Positions 23,737-36,692 of a DNA stretch of 64,000 nt are shown here, in pieces. The notes beneath the pieces are model-generated. The model was given only the letters and a program-made list of their open reading frames with translations, ran no database searches and was not told where the DNA came from. Made by a program: the position numbers and the translations under genes. The first letter of the stretch is position 1, and each line of letters begins with the position of its first letter. The stretch is taken from positions 1 through 64,000 of the forward strand of contig PGZH01000013.1 of the NCBI GenBank assembly GCA_002840155.1. The letters run 5' to 3'. The DNA is from Gammaproteobacteria bacterium HGW-Gammaproteobacteria-13 (GTDB taxonomy: Bacteria > Pseudomonadota > Gammaproteobacteria > Pseudomonadales > Pseudomonadaceae).

Positions 23737-26132
23737 GTGCGAGTCAGGCGCAGTGCGTTGACCACCACCAGCAATGAGCTGACCGACATACCCAGCGCGG
23801 CCCAGATGGGGGTGATCCAGCCAATGGCGGCGAAGGGCAGCACCAGGCCATTGTACAGGCTGGCCCAGGTGAGGTTCTCGATGATGATGCGCCGGGTTCG
23901 TTGCGCCATGTGTAGCGCCTGCACCAGGCTGCTCAGGCGGTTGGACAGCAGCACGGCGTCGGCGCTGGTTTTCGCCAGATCGGTGGCGCTGCCCATGGCC
24001 ACGCTGATATCGGCGGCGGCCAATACCGGCACATCGTTAACCCCGTCACCGAGCATCAGCACCCGGCGGCCCTGGCTGTGCAATTGTTTCAGCACATCCA
24101 GCTTGGCATCCGGCGTGAGGCCGCCACGGGCGTCAATGATGCCCAGTTGGCGCGCCACTTCGCCGACCATCGGCGAGCTGTCACCGGACAGCAGCAGGAT
24201 CTGCCAGCCCTTGGCCTTGGCCATGTCGATCAGTTGCGGTGCGTCCTCGCGCAGGCGGTCATTCAACACAAACCAGGCCAGCGGCCCTTGTTCATCACCC
24301 AGCAGCAGCCATTGGCCGTGTTCGCCGCTAATCGCAGGGGCGGGCTGAGTACTGAGTGCGCAGACAAAATTGGCCTCGCCGATACGCAGCCGCCGTCCGC
24401 CGACACACCCTTGCAGGCCCAGGCCTGGATGGCTGTCGACTGCTTCTGCGGCTTCAGGGGCCTGGCCGAAGGCGCGGGCAATCGGGTGTTCGGAGCGGTT
24501 TTCCAGAGCGGCGGCCAGGGCCAGGCAGGCGTCGGCATCCAGATCGCGCAGGTGATGGATGGCGCTAAGGGTCAGGCGGCCTTCGGTGAGGGTGCCGGTC
24601 TTGTCCAGCACCAGGGTGTCGATCTGGTTCAGGCCTTCCAATACATGGCCACGGGTCAGCAGCATGCCTAGTTTGTGCAGCGAGCCAGTGGCGGCGGTTA
24701 GCGCTGTGGGTGTAGCCAACGCCAGGGCGCAAGGGCAGGTGGCGACCAGCAGGGCCAGGACGATCCAGAATGCGCGCGATGGGTCGAGCTGCCACCAGAC
24801 CAGGCCGACGATGGCCGCTACCACCAGCACGATCAGCAGGAACCACTGCGCAACCTGATCGGCCAGTACCGCCAGGCGCGGCTTGTCGCTCTGCGCACGT
24901 TCCAGCAGGCGGACGATGGCCGACAGGCGCGTGGCATCACCAAGCGCCTGTACTTCGACGCTCAACGGCCCTTCGACATTCAGGGTGCCAGCGGTGACGG
25001 CATCGCCAACATTACGCGGCTGTGGCAGGTACTCGCCGGTGAGCACGGACTCATCCACGCTCGACTGACCCTGAACAATCCGCCCGTCAGCGGGCAGCAG
25101 GGCGCCAGGCGGCACTAGCACCTGATCGCCGACGCGCAATTCGCTCAGCAAAATGCGCTGGCTCTGGCCATCGGCAGCCAGGCGCAGGCAGGAGGCCGGT
25201 AGCAGGTTGACCAACTGCGCAGTGGCGGCAGCCGTGCGCTCGCGGGCGCGGCGCTCCAAATAGCGGCCGGCCAACAGAAACAGCGCGAACATGCCCACTG
25301 CGTCGAAATACAGTTCACCCTGGCCGGTGACGGTTGACCAGATGCCGGCGATGTAGGCACCGCCAATCGCCAGCGAGACCGACACATCCATGGTCAGGTG
25401 GCGGGTACGCAGGTCGCGCAGCGCGCCACGGAAGAACTGACCGCAGCAGTAGAAGACAATCGGCGTGGTGAGAAACAGGCTGACCCAGCGCAGGATCTTG
25501 TCCAGCTCGGGGCTGAGGTCGATATTGAATTCCGGCCAGGTAGCCATGGTCGCCATCATCACCTGCATCCACAGCATGCCGGCCACCCCCAGTTCACGCA
25601 TGGCGCGGCGGTTCTCGCGCTGCAGCTGTTCGGCGGCGGCATCGGCCTGCCAGGGGTGGGCGGCGTAGCCGATCTTGCGCAGCGCCTTGAGCAGGCTGCT
25701 GAGCGGCAGTTGGCTGTCGGCCCAGCGCACTTGCAGGCGGTGGTTGGACAGGTTGAGGTGCGCCTCGCTAACGCCGGGCAGGGTGCGCAGGTGCTTTTCA
25801 ATCAGCCAGCCACAGGCGGCGCAGCTGATGCCTTCGATCAGCAGGCAGGTTTCGCTGAGATCGCCGTCATGCTCGACAAAAGGTTGCTGCACATCGCTGC
25901 GGTCATACAACGCCAGCTCATCGGGCAGCGCCTGGGGCAGGCTCTGCGGGTTGGCGGCGCTTTCGCTGCGGTGTTTGTAATAATGCTCCAGGCCGCCGCT
26001 GACGATGGCTTCGGCCACTGCCTGACAGCCCGGGCAGCACATCTCGCGGGTTGCGCCCAGTACCTGGGCCTGGAAACGGCTGCCGGCGGGAACCGGCAGA
26101 CCACAGTGATAGCAGGGAGTCGGGCTGGCCAT
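23733..26132 (-). CDS. ccoI: Copper-translocating P-type ATPase CcoI
   Basis: 799 residues. An N-terminal cysteine-rich region (CYHCGLP, then CCPGC) and one heavy-metal domain (GISCAACGW) precede eight membrane helices with the transport motif CPC (TCPCALALATP), the phosphorylated aspartate in DKTGTLTEG, and the hinge GDGVNDVPVL. It belongs to the FixI/CcoI subgroup that exports copper to the periplasmic side for cbb3 oxidase assembly. The start overlaps nothing and is 8 bases after ccoH. Its last codon and stop fall in an intergenic repeat. Confidence 0.95.
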   Translation of the reverse strand: MASPTPCYHCGLPVPAGSRFQAQVLGATREMCCPGCQAVAEAIVSGGLEHYYKHRSESAANPQSLPQALPDELALYDRSDVQQPFVEHDGDLSETCLLIEGISCAACGWLIEKHLRTLPGVSEAHLNLSNHRLQVRWADSQLPLSSLLKALRKIGYAAHPWQADAAAEQLQRENRRAMRELGVAGMLWMQVMMATMATWPEFNIDLSPELDKILRWVSLFLTTPIVFYCCGQFFRGALRDLRTRHLTMDVSVSLAIGGAYIAGIWSTVTGQGELYFDAVGMFALFLLAGRYLERRARERTAAATAQLVNLLPASCLRLAADGQSQRILLSELRVGDQVLVPPGALLPADGRIVQGQSSVDESVLTGEYLPQPRNVGDAVTAGTLNVEGPLSVEVQALGDATRLSAIVRLLERAQSDKPRLAVLADQVAQWFLLIVLVVAAIVGLVWWQLDPSRAFWIVLALLVATCPCALALATPTALTAATGSLHKLGMLLTRGHVLEGLNQIDTLVLDKTGTLTEGRLTLSAIHHLRDLDADACLALAAALENRSEHPIARAFGQAPEAAEAVDSHPGLGLQGCVGGRRLRIGEANFVCALSTQPAPAISGEHGQWLLLGDEQGPLAWFVLNDRLREDAPQLIDMAKAKGWQILLLSGDSSPMVGEVARQLGIIDARGGLTPDAKLDVLKQLHSQGRRVLMLGDGVNDVPVLAAADISVAMGSATDLAKTSADAVLLSNRLSSLVQALHMAQRTRRIIIENLTWASLYNGLVLPFAAIGWITPIWAALGMSVSSLLVVVNALRLTRT

Positions 26133-26140
26133 CGGTGCGC

Positions 26141-26665
26141 TTATTGAGCATCCCCGAGAAGGATGTTTTGCCCGCTTTGCACGTTTTCTTCTTCGAACAG
26201 ACGCCAGTCCTTGCCGCCTTCCTGGCCGATCAGTTCGACAAAGCGGCGGCCTTGCACGGCGTCGATCATCTGCCCGCTGTAACTGCCATCGGCCTGCGGC
26301 TGCAGAATCACCCGGCGGTCGCGCTCGGGTTGGGTCGGCGAGATCAGGTTGAGCACCAATTGCTGCGGCCGGCTGTTGCCGCTCAGCTGCAGGGTGGCGG
26401 TGCCGTTGTCATCGTTGAGCAGCAGGCTGGCGTGCAGCTTGAGGCGAATGGCGTGGTTTTCCCGCTCCAGGGATTGGTTGATGCCTTTGCCGACGTCGTA
26501 ATAGTCATCGGAAATCAGCCCCGGCGGGTTCTTCGTGGCGATGGTCAGCAGGGTCAGCCCCTGGACCACTGAATAGGCCAGCAGGCCAATCAGGAACCAG
26601 GGCCAGAATTGCTTGTACCAGGGCTTGATGATTTCGGCGTTCTTTTCAGCTATGGGTTCAGGCAT
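26141..26665 (-). CDS. ccoH: cbb3 oxidase assembly protein CcoH (FixH)
   Basis: 174 residues. One membrane helix ([23 protein letters not shown], about 20-42) is followed by a periplasmic FixH domain with the diagnostic [18 protein letters not shown]. CcoH binds to CcoP and CcoN intermediates during assembly. It lies 12 bases after ccoG and 8 bases before ccoI, clearly one operon. Confidence 0.94.
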   Translation of the reverse strand: MPEPIAEKNAEIIKPWYKQFWPWFLIGLLAYSVVQGLTLLTIATKNPPGLISDDYYDVGKGINQSLERENHAIRLKLHASLLLNDDNGTATLQLSGNSRPQQLVLNLISPTQPERDRRVILQPQADGSYSGQMIDAVQGRRFVELIGQEGGKDWRLFEEENVQSGQNILLGDAQ

Positions 26666-26677
26666 GGGCTTCTCTAA

Positions 26678-28090
26678 TCAGCGTACGCTGGGGCCGATAA
26701 AGCGGCTGGCAGCGTCGGTTTTGATGCTTGGGTCATCCACCGAGTGCAGGTGGAAGGTGATTTCATTGGTGCTCGAAGGTAGTTTTTCCGGCTCGATGGA
26801 CAGCTCGACAGGCAAGGACAGCACCTCGCCAGCGATTGCCCTGATCTCGCGCTTGCCTTCGTACACCAGGCCGTCAAGGCCGTCAGCTTCGATCAGGTAA
26901 GTGACCTCGTGCTGGGCCTTGTTCATGATCTTCAGGGTGTAGACGTTCTCGATCCGGCCCTCTTCGTTTTCGCGGTAGAGCACGCGGTCTTTCAGCACAT
27001 CCAGTTCCACCAGCGAGCGGTCGGCGATGGCCCAGGCGAACACGCAGAACATGGCCAGCAGGGCGATGGCGTAACCAATCAGGCGCGGGCGCACCAGGTG
27101 GGTTTTCTGCCCGGAAAGATTGTGCTCGGTGGTGTAGCTGATCAGCCCTTTCGGGTAGTTCATCTTCTCCATGATGCTGTCGCAGGCATCGACGCAGGCC
27201 GCGCAGCCGATGCATTCGATCTGCAGGCCGTCGCGGATGTCGATGCCGGTAGGGCAGACGTGCACGCACATCTTGCAGTCGATGCAGTCGCCCAGGCCTT
27301 CGGCCTTGTAGTCGGCATCGCGCTTGCGCGGGCCACGGTGTTCGCCGCGGCGTGGATCGTAGGAGACGATCAGGGTGTCTTGGTCGAACATCACGCTCTG
27401 AAAGCGCGCATAGGGACACATGTAGATGCACACCTGCTCGCGCAGGTAGCCGGCGTTGCCGTAGGTGGCGAGGGTGAAGAAACCGACCCAGAACAGCGCC
27501 CAACCGCCGGCTTGCAGGGTGAACAGCTCGGGAATCAGTTCGCGGATTGGCGTGAAGTAGCCGACGAAGGTAATCGCGGTAACCAGCGACACGCCGACCC
27601 AGATGCCGTGCTTGGCCAGTTTGCGCAGGAATTTCTGCGTGGTCATCGGGCTCTTGTCGAGCTTCATGCGCTGGTTGCGATCACCTTCGGTGACCTTTTC
27701 CGCCCACATAAATACCCAGGTGAACACGCTTTGCGGACATGTGTAGCCGCACCACACGCGGCCAGCGAACACGGTGATAAAGAACAAGCCGAAGGCGGCG
27801 ATGATCAGCAACGCCGAGAGCAGGACGAAATCCTGCGGCCAGTAGGTGGAGCCGAAGATATAGAACTTGCGCTCCGGCAGGTTCCACCAGACGGCCTGAC
27901 GGCCATTCCAGGTCAACCATACGGTGCCGAAGTACAACAGAAAGAGGGCTGCGCCACCGAGCATGCGCAAGTTGCGGAAGATGCCGGTGAAGGAGCGGGT
28001 GTAGATTTTTTCGCGGTTGGCGTACAGGTCAACAACTTCGACCTTGGCCGGGGCAGGGGTGACGTCTTTAACTGGAATCTGTGCACTCAT
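26678..28090 (-). CDS. ccoG: cbb3 oxidase accessory ferredoxin-like protein CcoG
   Basis: 470 residues. About five membrane helices with the motif CGYTCPQSVFTW are followed by two [4Fe-4S] cysteine sets (CIDCKMCVHVCPTGIDIR and CIGCAACVDACD) and a C-terminal Ig-like domain (FixG_C). CcoG is thought to reduce Cu(II) for oxidase assembly. It is the first gene of the ccoGHIS operon and is separated from ccoP1 by a large hairpin. Confidence 0.95.
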   Translation of the reverse strand: MSAQIPVKDVTPAPAKVEVVDLYANREKIYTRSFTGIFRNLRMLGGAALFLLYFGTVWLTWNGRQAVWWNLPERKFYIFGSTYWPQDFVLLSALLIIAAFGLFFITVFAGRVWCGYTCPQSVFTWVFMWAEKVTEGDRNQRMKLDKSPMTTQKFLRKLAKHGIWVGVSLVTAITFVGYFTPIRELIPELFTLQAGGWALFWVGFFTLATYGNAGYLREQVCIYMCPYARFQSVMFDQDTLIVSYDPRRGEHRGPRKRDADYKAEGLGDCIDCKMCVHVCPTGIDIRDGLQIECIGCAACVDACDSIMEKMNYPKGLISYTTEHNLSGQKTHLVRPRLIGYAIALLAMFCVFAWAIADRSLVELDVLKDRVLYRENEEGRIENVYTLKIMNKAQHEVTYLIEADGLDGLVYEGKREIRAIAGEVLSLPVELSIEPEKLPSSTNEITFHLHSVDDPSIKTDAASRFIGPSVR

Positions 28091-28181
28091 CAGTTCGTAC
28101 CACGGCGGTTGATTGGCTGCCCTGGTCGATACGTGCCGGCCGGGGTCATACGGGCTCTTGCGCTATGGTACGCCTGACGAT

Positions 28182-28220
28182 TGCCTGGCAGGTGCGACCT
28201 GCGGTCGCGCCTGCCAGGCA
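28182..28220 (-). terminator. Hairpin between ccoP1 and ccoG
   Basis: TGCCTGGCAGG and CCTGCCAGGCA pair around an inner stem GCGACC/GGTCGC. It lies just after the ccoP1 stop and would end or stabilise the ccoNOQP1 message. A U-tract is absent, so partial readthrough into ccoGHIS is possible. Confidence 0.6.
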
Positions 28221-28226
28221 GGAGAA

Positions 28227-29216
28227 TTACTTCTCGGTTTTTGCTTGCGACAGGCTATACACGTAAGCCGCCAGCAGATGCACCTTATCGTTGCCCAGGA
28301 AGTCAGCCTGGGCTGGCATCTTGCCGTTACGGCCGTAGCGCAGAGTTTGTTGTACCTGAGCAAAACTGGAGCCGTAGAGCCAGGTTTTGTCGGTCAGGTT
28401 GGGTGCGCCCATGGCCTGTTGGCCCTTACCTTCAGCGCCATGACAGACTGCACAAGTAGTGGCGAAGATGTCTTGACCTGCGGCAAGGTCAACCGCGATA
28501 CCTTCCGGGTTTTTCAAACCGGACAGGCTGCGGATGTAGCCAGCCACGTTGCGGATACCTTCCTCGCCCAGTGCATCCAGTTGCGCAGGCATCATGCCCT
28601 GACGACCGGCCATGATGGTGGTCTTGATGGTTTCCGGCTCGCCGCCATACAGCCAATCGTTGTCGGTCAGGTTGGGGAAGCCATAAGCGCCCTTGGCGTC
28701 GGAGCCGTGGCAGACCGAGCAGTTGGAGGCAAACAGGCGGCCGCCCATTTTCAGTGCTTGCTCGTCCTGGGCCACTTGCTCAATCGGCATGGCGGCATAT
28801 TTGGCGAAGATCGGCCCGTACTGGCCTTCAGCCTTGGCCATTTCCTTTTCCCACTGGTGCACGCCGGTCCAGCCTGCGTTGCGCTCTACACCACCGGCAA
28901 TTTGGATATTGGTGGCGAAGGGCGTCTTGGCCTCAGTGTCGAGGTAGTCGTAGCCCGGCAGCAGACCTTTCCAGTTACCCAGGCCCGGATAGAGCGCCAG
29001 GTAGCCGAGGGCAAAGATGATGGTGCCGACAAACAGCATGAACCACCACTTGGGCAGCGGGTTGTCGAACTCTTCGATACCGTCGAACTCATGCCCGACG
29101 GTTTCTTCGGTGGTTTCTTCGCGCTGGCCCTTACGGGTGCCGAAGATCAGCCAGGTCAGGGCAAAGATGGTGCCCAGAGACAGAATGGTTACGTACCAAC
29201 TCCAGAACGTGGTCAT
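28227..29216 (-). CDS. ccoP1: cbb3-type cytochrome c oxidase subunit III, copy 1
   Basis: 329 residues with two N-terminal membrane helices and two cytochrome c domains with CSVCH and CAVCH heme sites, plus methionine ligands. It passes electrons from soluble cytochrome c or bc1 to CcoO and CcoN. Compared with copy 2 (312 residues) it has 17 extra residues, mainly an insertion in the linker after the second helix ([17 protein letters not shown]). Start overlaps the end of ccoQ1 by 4 bases. Confidence 0.96.
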   Translation of the reverse strand: MTTFWSWYVTILSLGTIFALTWLIFGTRKGQREETTEETVGHEFDGIEEFDNPLPKWWFMLFVGTIIFALGYLALYPGLGNWKGLLPGYDYLDTEAKTPFATNIQIAGGVERNAGWTGVHQWEKEMAKAEGQYGPIFAKYAAMPIEQVAQDEQALKMGGRLFASNCSVCHGSDAKGAYGFPNLTDNDWLYGGEPETIKTTIMAGRQGMMPAQLDALGEEGIRNVAGYIRSLSGLKNPEGIAVDLAAGQDIFATTCAVCHGAEGKGQQAMGAPNLTDKTWLYGSSFAQVQQTLRYGRNGKMPAQADFLGNDKVHLLAAYVYSLSQAKTEK

Positions 29217-29398
29217 TGGTTATTGCTCCTGGAAGATTGCTCGTCACGCTCATTGGGTTTGGGATCGTCGGCGAAGGGCAGGTTGGCGGCCTCGTCGAAG
29301 CTGGATTTACGCTTGCTGCTGTAGGCCCAGAGCACCACGCCAATAAAGGCGATGAACACCACTGCTGTGCCGATGCCGCGAATCATCCCGATATCCAT
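29213..29398 (-). CDS. ccoQ1: cbb3-type oxidase subunit CcoQ, copy 1
   Basis: 61 residues with one membrane helix ([24 protein letters not shown]) and a charged tail. CcoQ stabilises the oxidase. It overlaps ccoP1 by 4 bases and follows ccoO1 by 5 bases. Confidence 0.94.
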   Translation of the reverse strand: MDIGMIRGIGTAVVFIAFIGVVLWAYSSKRKSSFDEAANLPFADDPKPNERDEQSSRSNNQ

Positions 29399-29403
29399 GT
29401 GCG

Positions 29404-30011
29404 TTACCGTTTGTTCTTGATGGATGTGCCGAGAACCTGCAGGTACGCAACGATCGCGTCCATTTCGGTCTTGCCTTTTACTGCGTCCTTGGCCCCTGCG
29501 ATGTCTTCATCGGTGTAGGGGATGCCAAAGCCACGCATGACTTCCATCTTCTTGGCGGTGTCCTTGCCGTCGAGCTTGTGCTCAACCAGCCAGGGGTAAG
29601 CCGGCATCTTCGACTCAGGCACCACGTTGCGCGGGTTGTACAGGTGCGCACGCTGCCATTCATCCGAGTAACGACCGCCGACGCGGGCCAGGTCCGGACC
29701 GGTACGCTTGGAACCCCACAGGAACGGGTGGTCCCAGACGCTTTCACCGGCTACCGAGTAGTGGCCGTAACGCTCGGTTTCAGCACGGAACGGACGGATC
29801 ATCTGCGAGTGACAGCCGACACAGCCGTTGGCGATGTACACATCGCGGCCTTCCAGTTCCAGCGCGGTGTAAGGCTTGAGGCCTTCCACCGGCTCGTTGG
29901 TAACGTCCTGGAAAAACAGCGGAACGATTTGAGTCAGGCCGCCGACGCTGACGGCCAGAACCATCAGCAGCGCCATCAGGCCAATATTCTTCTCAATGAT
30001 TTCGTGTTTCA

Positions 30012-30012
<1 letters not shown>
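29404..30012 (-). CDS. ccoO1: cbb3-type oxidase subunit II (cytochrome c), copy 1
   Basis: 202 residues. One N-terminal membrane helix is followed by a monoheme domain with Cys64-x-x-Cys67-His68 ([13 protein letters not shown]). The subunit transfers electrons to the CcoN active site. It shares one base with the ccoN1 stop and is nearly identical in layout to copy 2. Confidence 0.96.
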
Positions 30013-31454
<1,442 letters not shown>

Positions 31455-31834
31455 TATGGGTTCCACGGTTAATGGATTTTTTAGGGGCAAAAATCGGCGG
31501 CAAGTATGGAGAAAGCAGGTGCTCATTGCAACGACACAAGCCGGCGCGATAAGGCTTTCAGGGCTGTTGGCAAGCATGCATGGCCGCTTATGCAGGGCAT
31601 TGCCGCGAGCATAAAACGCCTTAAACAGGCGTAGCGCAAAGATGGGAATCGCCTTGGAGTTATGACAGGTGGCGACTGTCGACAAGATTAGCTCAAGTCA
31701 AAGGGCGCGCATGCACTTGGTCGGAAGGGTGCGACCTTGGGTCGCATGGCTCGGACGGTTGTCCGGGCGCGGGAGAGGCTTGCTTGAGTGGCTGGCGACC
31801 TGAGATCGCCAGCCGGGTGCTGCGGTTTTAGCGC
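31455..31834. other. Intergenic region between the two cbb3 operons
   Basis: No gene in 380 bases. It must hold the ccoN1 promoter and the end of the ccoNOQP2 transcript. Two stems are present near ccoP2: GGCTGGCGA/TCGCCAGCC (31790-31814) and GCGACC-TTG-GGTCGC (about 31731-31745). I found no TTGAT-N4-ATCAA site. Confidence 0.6.
31790..31814 (-). terminator. Hairpin after ccoP2
   Basis: Perfect nine-base-pair stem GGCTGGCGA/TCGCCAGCC with a seven-base loop, 20 bases after the ccoP2 stop; no U-tract. Probably ends or protects the ccoNOQP2 message. Confidence 0.55.
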
Positions 31835-32773
31835 TTACTGCGCGGTTGCCTTTTGCTGTTGCTGGCTGAGGCTCAGTACATAAGCGGCCAGCAGATGCAC
31901 CTTGTCGTTGCCCAGATACTGCTCTTGCGCGGGCATCTGGCCGTTGCGGCCGTGACGGATGGTCTGTTGCAACTGCACCAGGCTGCTGCCGTAGATCCAG
32001 CCAGCCGGGCTGGTCAGGTCGGGCGCACCAAGCATGGCCATGCCTTTGCCTTCTGCACCGTGGCAGGCCAGGCAGTTGGCGGCATAGATGACGGCGCCTT
32101 TTTCCAGATCGACGCTCTTGTCGGCTGGCAGCGGCAGGCTGGCCAGCTCTTTGCGCACATAAGCGGCAACCTGTTGCACGCCATCTTCACCAATGATCGC
32201 CGCCCAGGCTGGCATGGCGCCCATGCGGCCATTGAGGATGCTGGTCTTGATCACATTAGGCTCGCCGCCCCAGCGCCAGTGGCTGTCAGTGAGGTTAGGG
32301 AAACCCACTGCACCCTTGGCGTCGGAGCCGTGGCAAACCGAGCAGTAGGTGGCGAACATGCGCCCGCCCATTTTCAGCGCCTGCTCGTCTTTGGCGACTT
32401 CTTCCAAGGGCATGGCCGCGTATTTGGCGAAGATCGGCCCATACAGCTCGTCAGCCTTGTCGACTTCGCGCTGCCATTGCTTGACCTGGGTCCAGCCGCC
32501 TTCATAACCCGGCAGTACGCCTTTCCAGTTGCCTAAGCCTGGGTACAGCGCCAGGTAGCCAATCGAAAAGACGATGGTGCCGACAAACAGCATGAACCAC
32601 CACTTGGGCAGCGGGTTGTCATATTCCTCGATGCCGTCGAAGGAATGCCCCATGGTCTGCTCGGTGGGGTTCTTGTGCACTTCGCTTTTGCGGGTGGCGA
32701 AAATCAGCCAGAACAGGGCGAGCAGGGTGCCGACGGTCAGTAGGGTGATGTACCAGCTCCAGAACGTGCTCAT
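31835..32773 (-). CDS. ccoP2: cbb3-type cytochrome c oxidase subunit III, copy 2
   Basis: 312 residues, the same layout as copy 1: two membrane helices, heme sites CSVCH and CLACH, and closely similar sequence through most of the protein. It lacks the short linker insertion of copy 1 and diverges at the C-terminal tail (QQQQKATAQ). Start overlaps ccoQ2 by 4 bases. Confidence 0.96.
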   Translation of the reverse strand: MSTFWSWYITLLTVGTLLALFWLIFATRKSEVHKNPTEQTMGHSFDGIEEYDNPLPKWWFMLFVGTIVFSIGYLALYPGLGNWKGVLPGYEGGWTQVKQWQREVDKADELYGPIFAKYAAMPLEEVAKDEQALKMGGRMFATYCSVCHGSDAKGAVGFPNLTDSHWRWGGEPNVIKTSILNGRMGAMPAWAAIIGEDGVQQVAAYVRKELASLPLPADKSVDLEKGAVIYAANCLACHGAEGKGMAMLGAPDLTSPAGWIYGSSLVQLQQTIRHGRNGQMPAQEQYLGNDKVHLLAAYVLSLSQQQQKATAQ

Positions 32774-32955
32774 GGGGTGTTGCTCCTCGGTGCAGCCAGC
32801 TTGGGTTCATCGGCAAAGGGCAATAAGGCGGCCTCGTCGAACGCCGGGCGGCGCTTGCCGCTATAAGCCCACAGGGTGACGCAGACAAACGACAGCAGAA
32901 CCAGTGCCGTGCCGATGCCGCGCAGGGTGCCTATCTCAATAAGTTCGAATGACAT
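32770..32955 (-). CDS. ccoQ2: cbb3-type oxidase subunit CcoQ, copy 2
   Basis: 61 residues with one membrane helix ([21 protein letters not shown]) and charged tail, parallel to copy 1. Four-base gap after ccoO2 and four-base overlap with ccoP2. Confidence 0.94.
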   Translation of the reverse strand: MSFELIEIGTLRGIGTALVLLSFVCVTLWAYSGKRRPAFDEAALLPFADEPKLAAPRSNTP

Positions 32956-32959
32956 GGCC

Positions 32960-33567
32960 CTACCTCTTGTTCTTCACGGCAATGCCGAGCACTTGCAGGT
33001 AGGCGACCATGGCGTCCATCTCGCTCTTGCCTTTTACGGCAGCGGCGGCGCCGGCGATGTCTTCTTCGCTGTAGGGCACGCCGAGAAAGCGCAGGGCCTG
33101 CATCTTCTTGGCGGTGTCCTGGCCATCCAGGGTGCTTTCCACCAGCCAGGGGTAGGCCGGCATCTTCGACTCGGGCACCACGTTGCGTGGGTTGTACAGG
33201 TGCGCGCGGTGCCATTCATCCGAGTAGCGACCGCCAACCCGGGCCAGATCCGGCCCGGTACGCTTGGAGCCCCAGAGGAAGGGGTGGTCGTAGACGCTTT
33301 CGCCCGCCACCGAGTAGTGGCCATAACGCTCGGTTTCGGCGCGGAACGGGCGAATCATCTGAGAATGGCAGCCAACGCAGCCCTCGCGGATGTAGATGTC
33401 GCGGCCTTCCAGTTGCAGCGCGGTGTAGGGCTTGAGGCCGGCCACCGGCTCATTGGTAACGTCCTGAAAGAACAGCGGGACGATCTGCGTCAGGCCGCCG
33501 ATGCTTACGGCCAGGACCATCATCAACGCCATCAGGCCGATGTTCTTTTCGAGTATTTCGTGTCTCA

Positions 33568-33568
<1 letters not shown>
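32960..33568 (-). CDS. ccoO2: cbb3-type oxidase subunit II (cytochrome c), copy 2
   Basis: 202 residues with an N-terminal membrane helix and heme site [13 protein letters not shown]. Almost the same sequence as copy 1, with differences clustered in the last third. It shares one base with the end of ccoN2. Confidence 0.96.
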
Positions 33569-35007
<1,439 letters not shown>

Positions 35008-35110
35008 GTCTGGGCTTCCATCCACGGTTATAGGCAGATCAGTGAAAATCAGCGGCTGAGTGCTTGTACGATCGGCACCGCAGTCCACGGATTCTTTAAG
35101 CGAGGCAAGC

Positions 35111-35800
35111 ATGAGCAAAGGGCAGGTGGCGGGTATTGACAGGGATCAATGCGCGCAGTGGCAGGGTGATAGTGCATGGCTGTGGGATCGCCCGTCTGGC
35201 GAGACGCGCGCCACCCTGATTCTGGCCCACGGCGCCGGTGCGCCGATGGACAGCGACTTTATGCAGCAAATGGCGCAAAGCCTTGCTGCGCGTGGGGTTG
35301 CGGTACTGCGCTTCGAGTTCGCCTATATGGCGGCGCGGCGTCTGGACGGCAAAAAACGCCCACCCAACCCCCAGGCGCAGCTGCTTGAGCAGTGGCGCGA
35401 GGTCTACACCCAAGTGCGCCAGGTGCGCCAACAGGTCGCAGGGCCGCTGGCCATCGGCGGCAAGTCCATGGGCGGGCGCATGGCCAGCCTACTGGCCGAT
35501 GAGTTGGGCGCCGATGCGCTGGTGTGTCTGGGTTATCCCTTTTATGCCGTAGGCAAACCGGAAAAACCGCGGGTCGCGCACCTGGCCGAGCTGCGTACGC
35601 GGGCGTTGATCATCCAGGGTGAACGCGATGCCCTTGGGGATCGCCAGGCAGTAGCGGGCTATGCGCTGTCTGAGGCGATCAACCTGCACTGGTTAACCGC
35701 CGCTGATCACGACCTCAAACCGCTGAAAAGCTCAGGTTTCACCCATCAGCAGCACATGCTCGCAGCAGCCGATGCGATTGCGCAGTTTCTCAGCACATAA
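35111..35800 (+). CDS. KANL3/Tex30-like alpha/beta hydrolase
   Basis: 229 residues. [16 protein letters not shown] gives the oxyanion region, [11 protein letters not shown] the nucleophile elbow, and GERDALGD and ADHDLKP the acid and histidine. The fold is the small KANL3/Tex30-like dienelactone hydrolase type; no substrate is known. GAGG five bases before the ATG at 35111 supports this start over an upstream in-frame ATG at 35060. The first 15 codons contain the Anr box of the divergent ccoN2 promoter. Confidence 0.85.
   Translation: MSKGQVAGIDRDQCAQWQGDSAWLWDRPSGETRATLILAHGAGAPMDSDFMQQMAQSLAARGVAVLRFEFAYMAARRLDGKKRPPNPQAQLLEQWREVYTQVRQVRQQVAGPLAIGGKSMGGRMASLLADELGADALVCLGYPFYAVGKPEKPRVAHLAELRTRALIIQGERDALGDRQAVAGYALSEAINLHWLTAADHDLKPLKSSGFTHQQHMLAAADAIAQFLST
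35136..35149. promoter_or_regulatory. Anr/FNR box for ccoN2
   Basis: TTGACAGGGATCAA matches TTGAT-N4-ATCAA in 9 of 10 positions. If centred at -41.5, transcription of ccoNOQP2 would start near 35101 and leave a leader of about 94 bases. The site lies within codons 9-13 of the divergent hydrolase gene. Confidence 0.85.
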
Positions 35801-35837
35801 GCCGGCTAAGGCTGTCGCTTAGCGAATAAGTGTTATT

Positions 35838-35854
35838 CCTACTAAAATACTAGG
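35838..35854 (+). promoter_or_regulatory. Possible IscR-type dyad upstream of nfuA
   Basis: CCTACTAAAATACTAGG is an AT-centred dyad that covers a possible -10 element (TAAAAT). It resembles, with several mismatches, the ACT-N5-AGT core of IscR type 1 sites. IscR control of nfuA is reported in P. aeruginosa as I recall; here it is only a suggestion. Confidence 0.3.
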
Positions 35855-35910
35855 ACTTTGCCGGCGCTGGCGAGTGGCGTACACTGCGCCCATGTTTGCG
35901 AGGAGTTGCC

Positions 35911-36495
35911 ATGAGCACCATTACCATTACCGACGCTGCCCACGATTATCTGGCTGACCTGCTGAGCAAGCAGAGCACCCCGGGCATCGGCATTCGCGTA
36001 TTTATCACCCAGCCGGGCACCCAGTACGCCGAAACCTGCATTGCCTACTGCAAGCCGGGCGAGCAGAAGGCCGAAGACACCGCTCTGGGCCTGGCCAGCT
36101 TCACCGCCTGGATTGATGCCGTCAGCGAGCCGTTTCTCGAAGACGCCGTGGTTGACTACGCCACCGACCGCATGGGCGGCCAGCTGACCATCAAGGCGCC
36201 GAACGCCAAAGTGCCGATGGTCAATGAAGACAGCCCGATCAACGAGCGCATCAGCTACTACCTGCAGACCGAGATCAACCCCGGCCTTGCCAGTCACGGT
36301 GGCGAAGTCAGCCTGATCGACGTGGTCGAAGATGGCATTGCCGTGCTGAAATTCGGCGGCGGCTGCCAGGGCTGCGGTCAGGTCGACCTGACGCTTAAGG
36401 AAGGCATCGAGAAAACTCTGCTTGAGCGCATTCCCGAGCTCAAAGGCGTGCGTGACGTGACCGACCACAGCATCAAGGAAAATGCCTACTACTAA
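35911..36495 (+). CDS. nfuA: Fe-S biogenesis protein NfuA
   Basis: 194 residues. A degenerate A-type carrier domain (about 1-95, with [20 protein letters not shown]) is fused to an Nfu domain carrying the cluster-binding [14 protein letters not shown]. NfuA delivers [4Fe-4S] clusters to target enzymes and is important under oxidative stress. GAGGAG precedes the ATG at 35911; an earlier in-frame codon would add five residues. Its position next to the cbb3 region is as in P. aeruginosa relatives only loosely; function is independent of it. Confidence 0.96.
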   Translation: MSTITITDAAHDYLADLLSKQSTPGIGIRVFITQPGTQYAETCIAYCKPGEQKAEDTALGLASFTAWIDAVSEPFLEDAVVDYATDRMGGQLTIKAPNAKVPMVNEDSPINERISYYLQTEINPGLASHGGEVSLIDVVEDGIAVLKFGGGCQGCGQVDLTLKEGIEKTLLERIPELKGVRDVTDHSIKENAYY

Positions 36496-36509
36496 GTAGA
36501 TGGCCAAAT

Positions 36510-36540
36510 AAAAATGCCCGCGAACTGCGGGCATTTTTTA
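36510..36540 (+). terminator. Terminator of nfuA
   Basis: AAAAATGCCCGC-GAACT-GCGGGCATTTTTT, a perfect stem with U-tract, 14 bases after the nfuA stop. Confidence 0.95.
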
Positions 36541-36569
36541 TGGTGCTGGTTGTTTGTTGAAGCAAAGGC

Positions 36570-36672
36570 TCGCGGCTAAAGCGCAGCGCCGCCCGACCCC
36601 TCCCACGGGAGTCAGATTGCCCGTCGATTCGTAGCTGCTTGCCGAGTGTTGTGGGAGGGGCTTTAGCCGCGA
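36570..36672. repeat. REP doublet with GTGGGAGGGGC heads
   Basis: Left arm TCGCGGCTAAAG plus CCCCTCCCAC, right arm GTGGGAGGGG plus CTTTAGCCGCGA. The two arms are inverted across about 45 bases. GTGGGAGGGGCTTTAGCCGCGA is a common pseudomonad REP sequence. Confidence 0.85.
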
Positions 36673-36692
36673 CGCAACAGTGCAGTCATAAC

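Noticed and set aside
31455-31834. Anr box upstream of ccoN1
   Set aside because: Scanned on both strands by eye; no TTGAT/C-N4-A/GTCAA pattern found.
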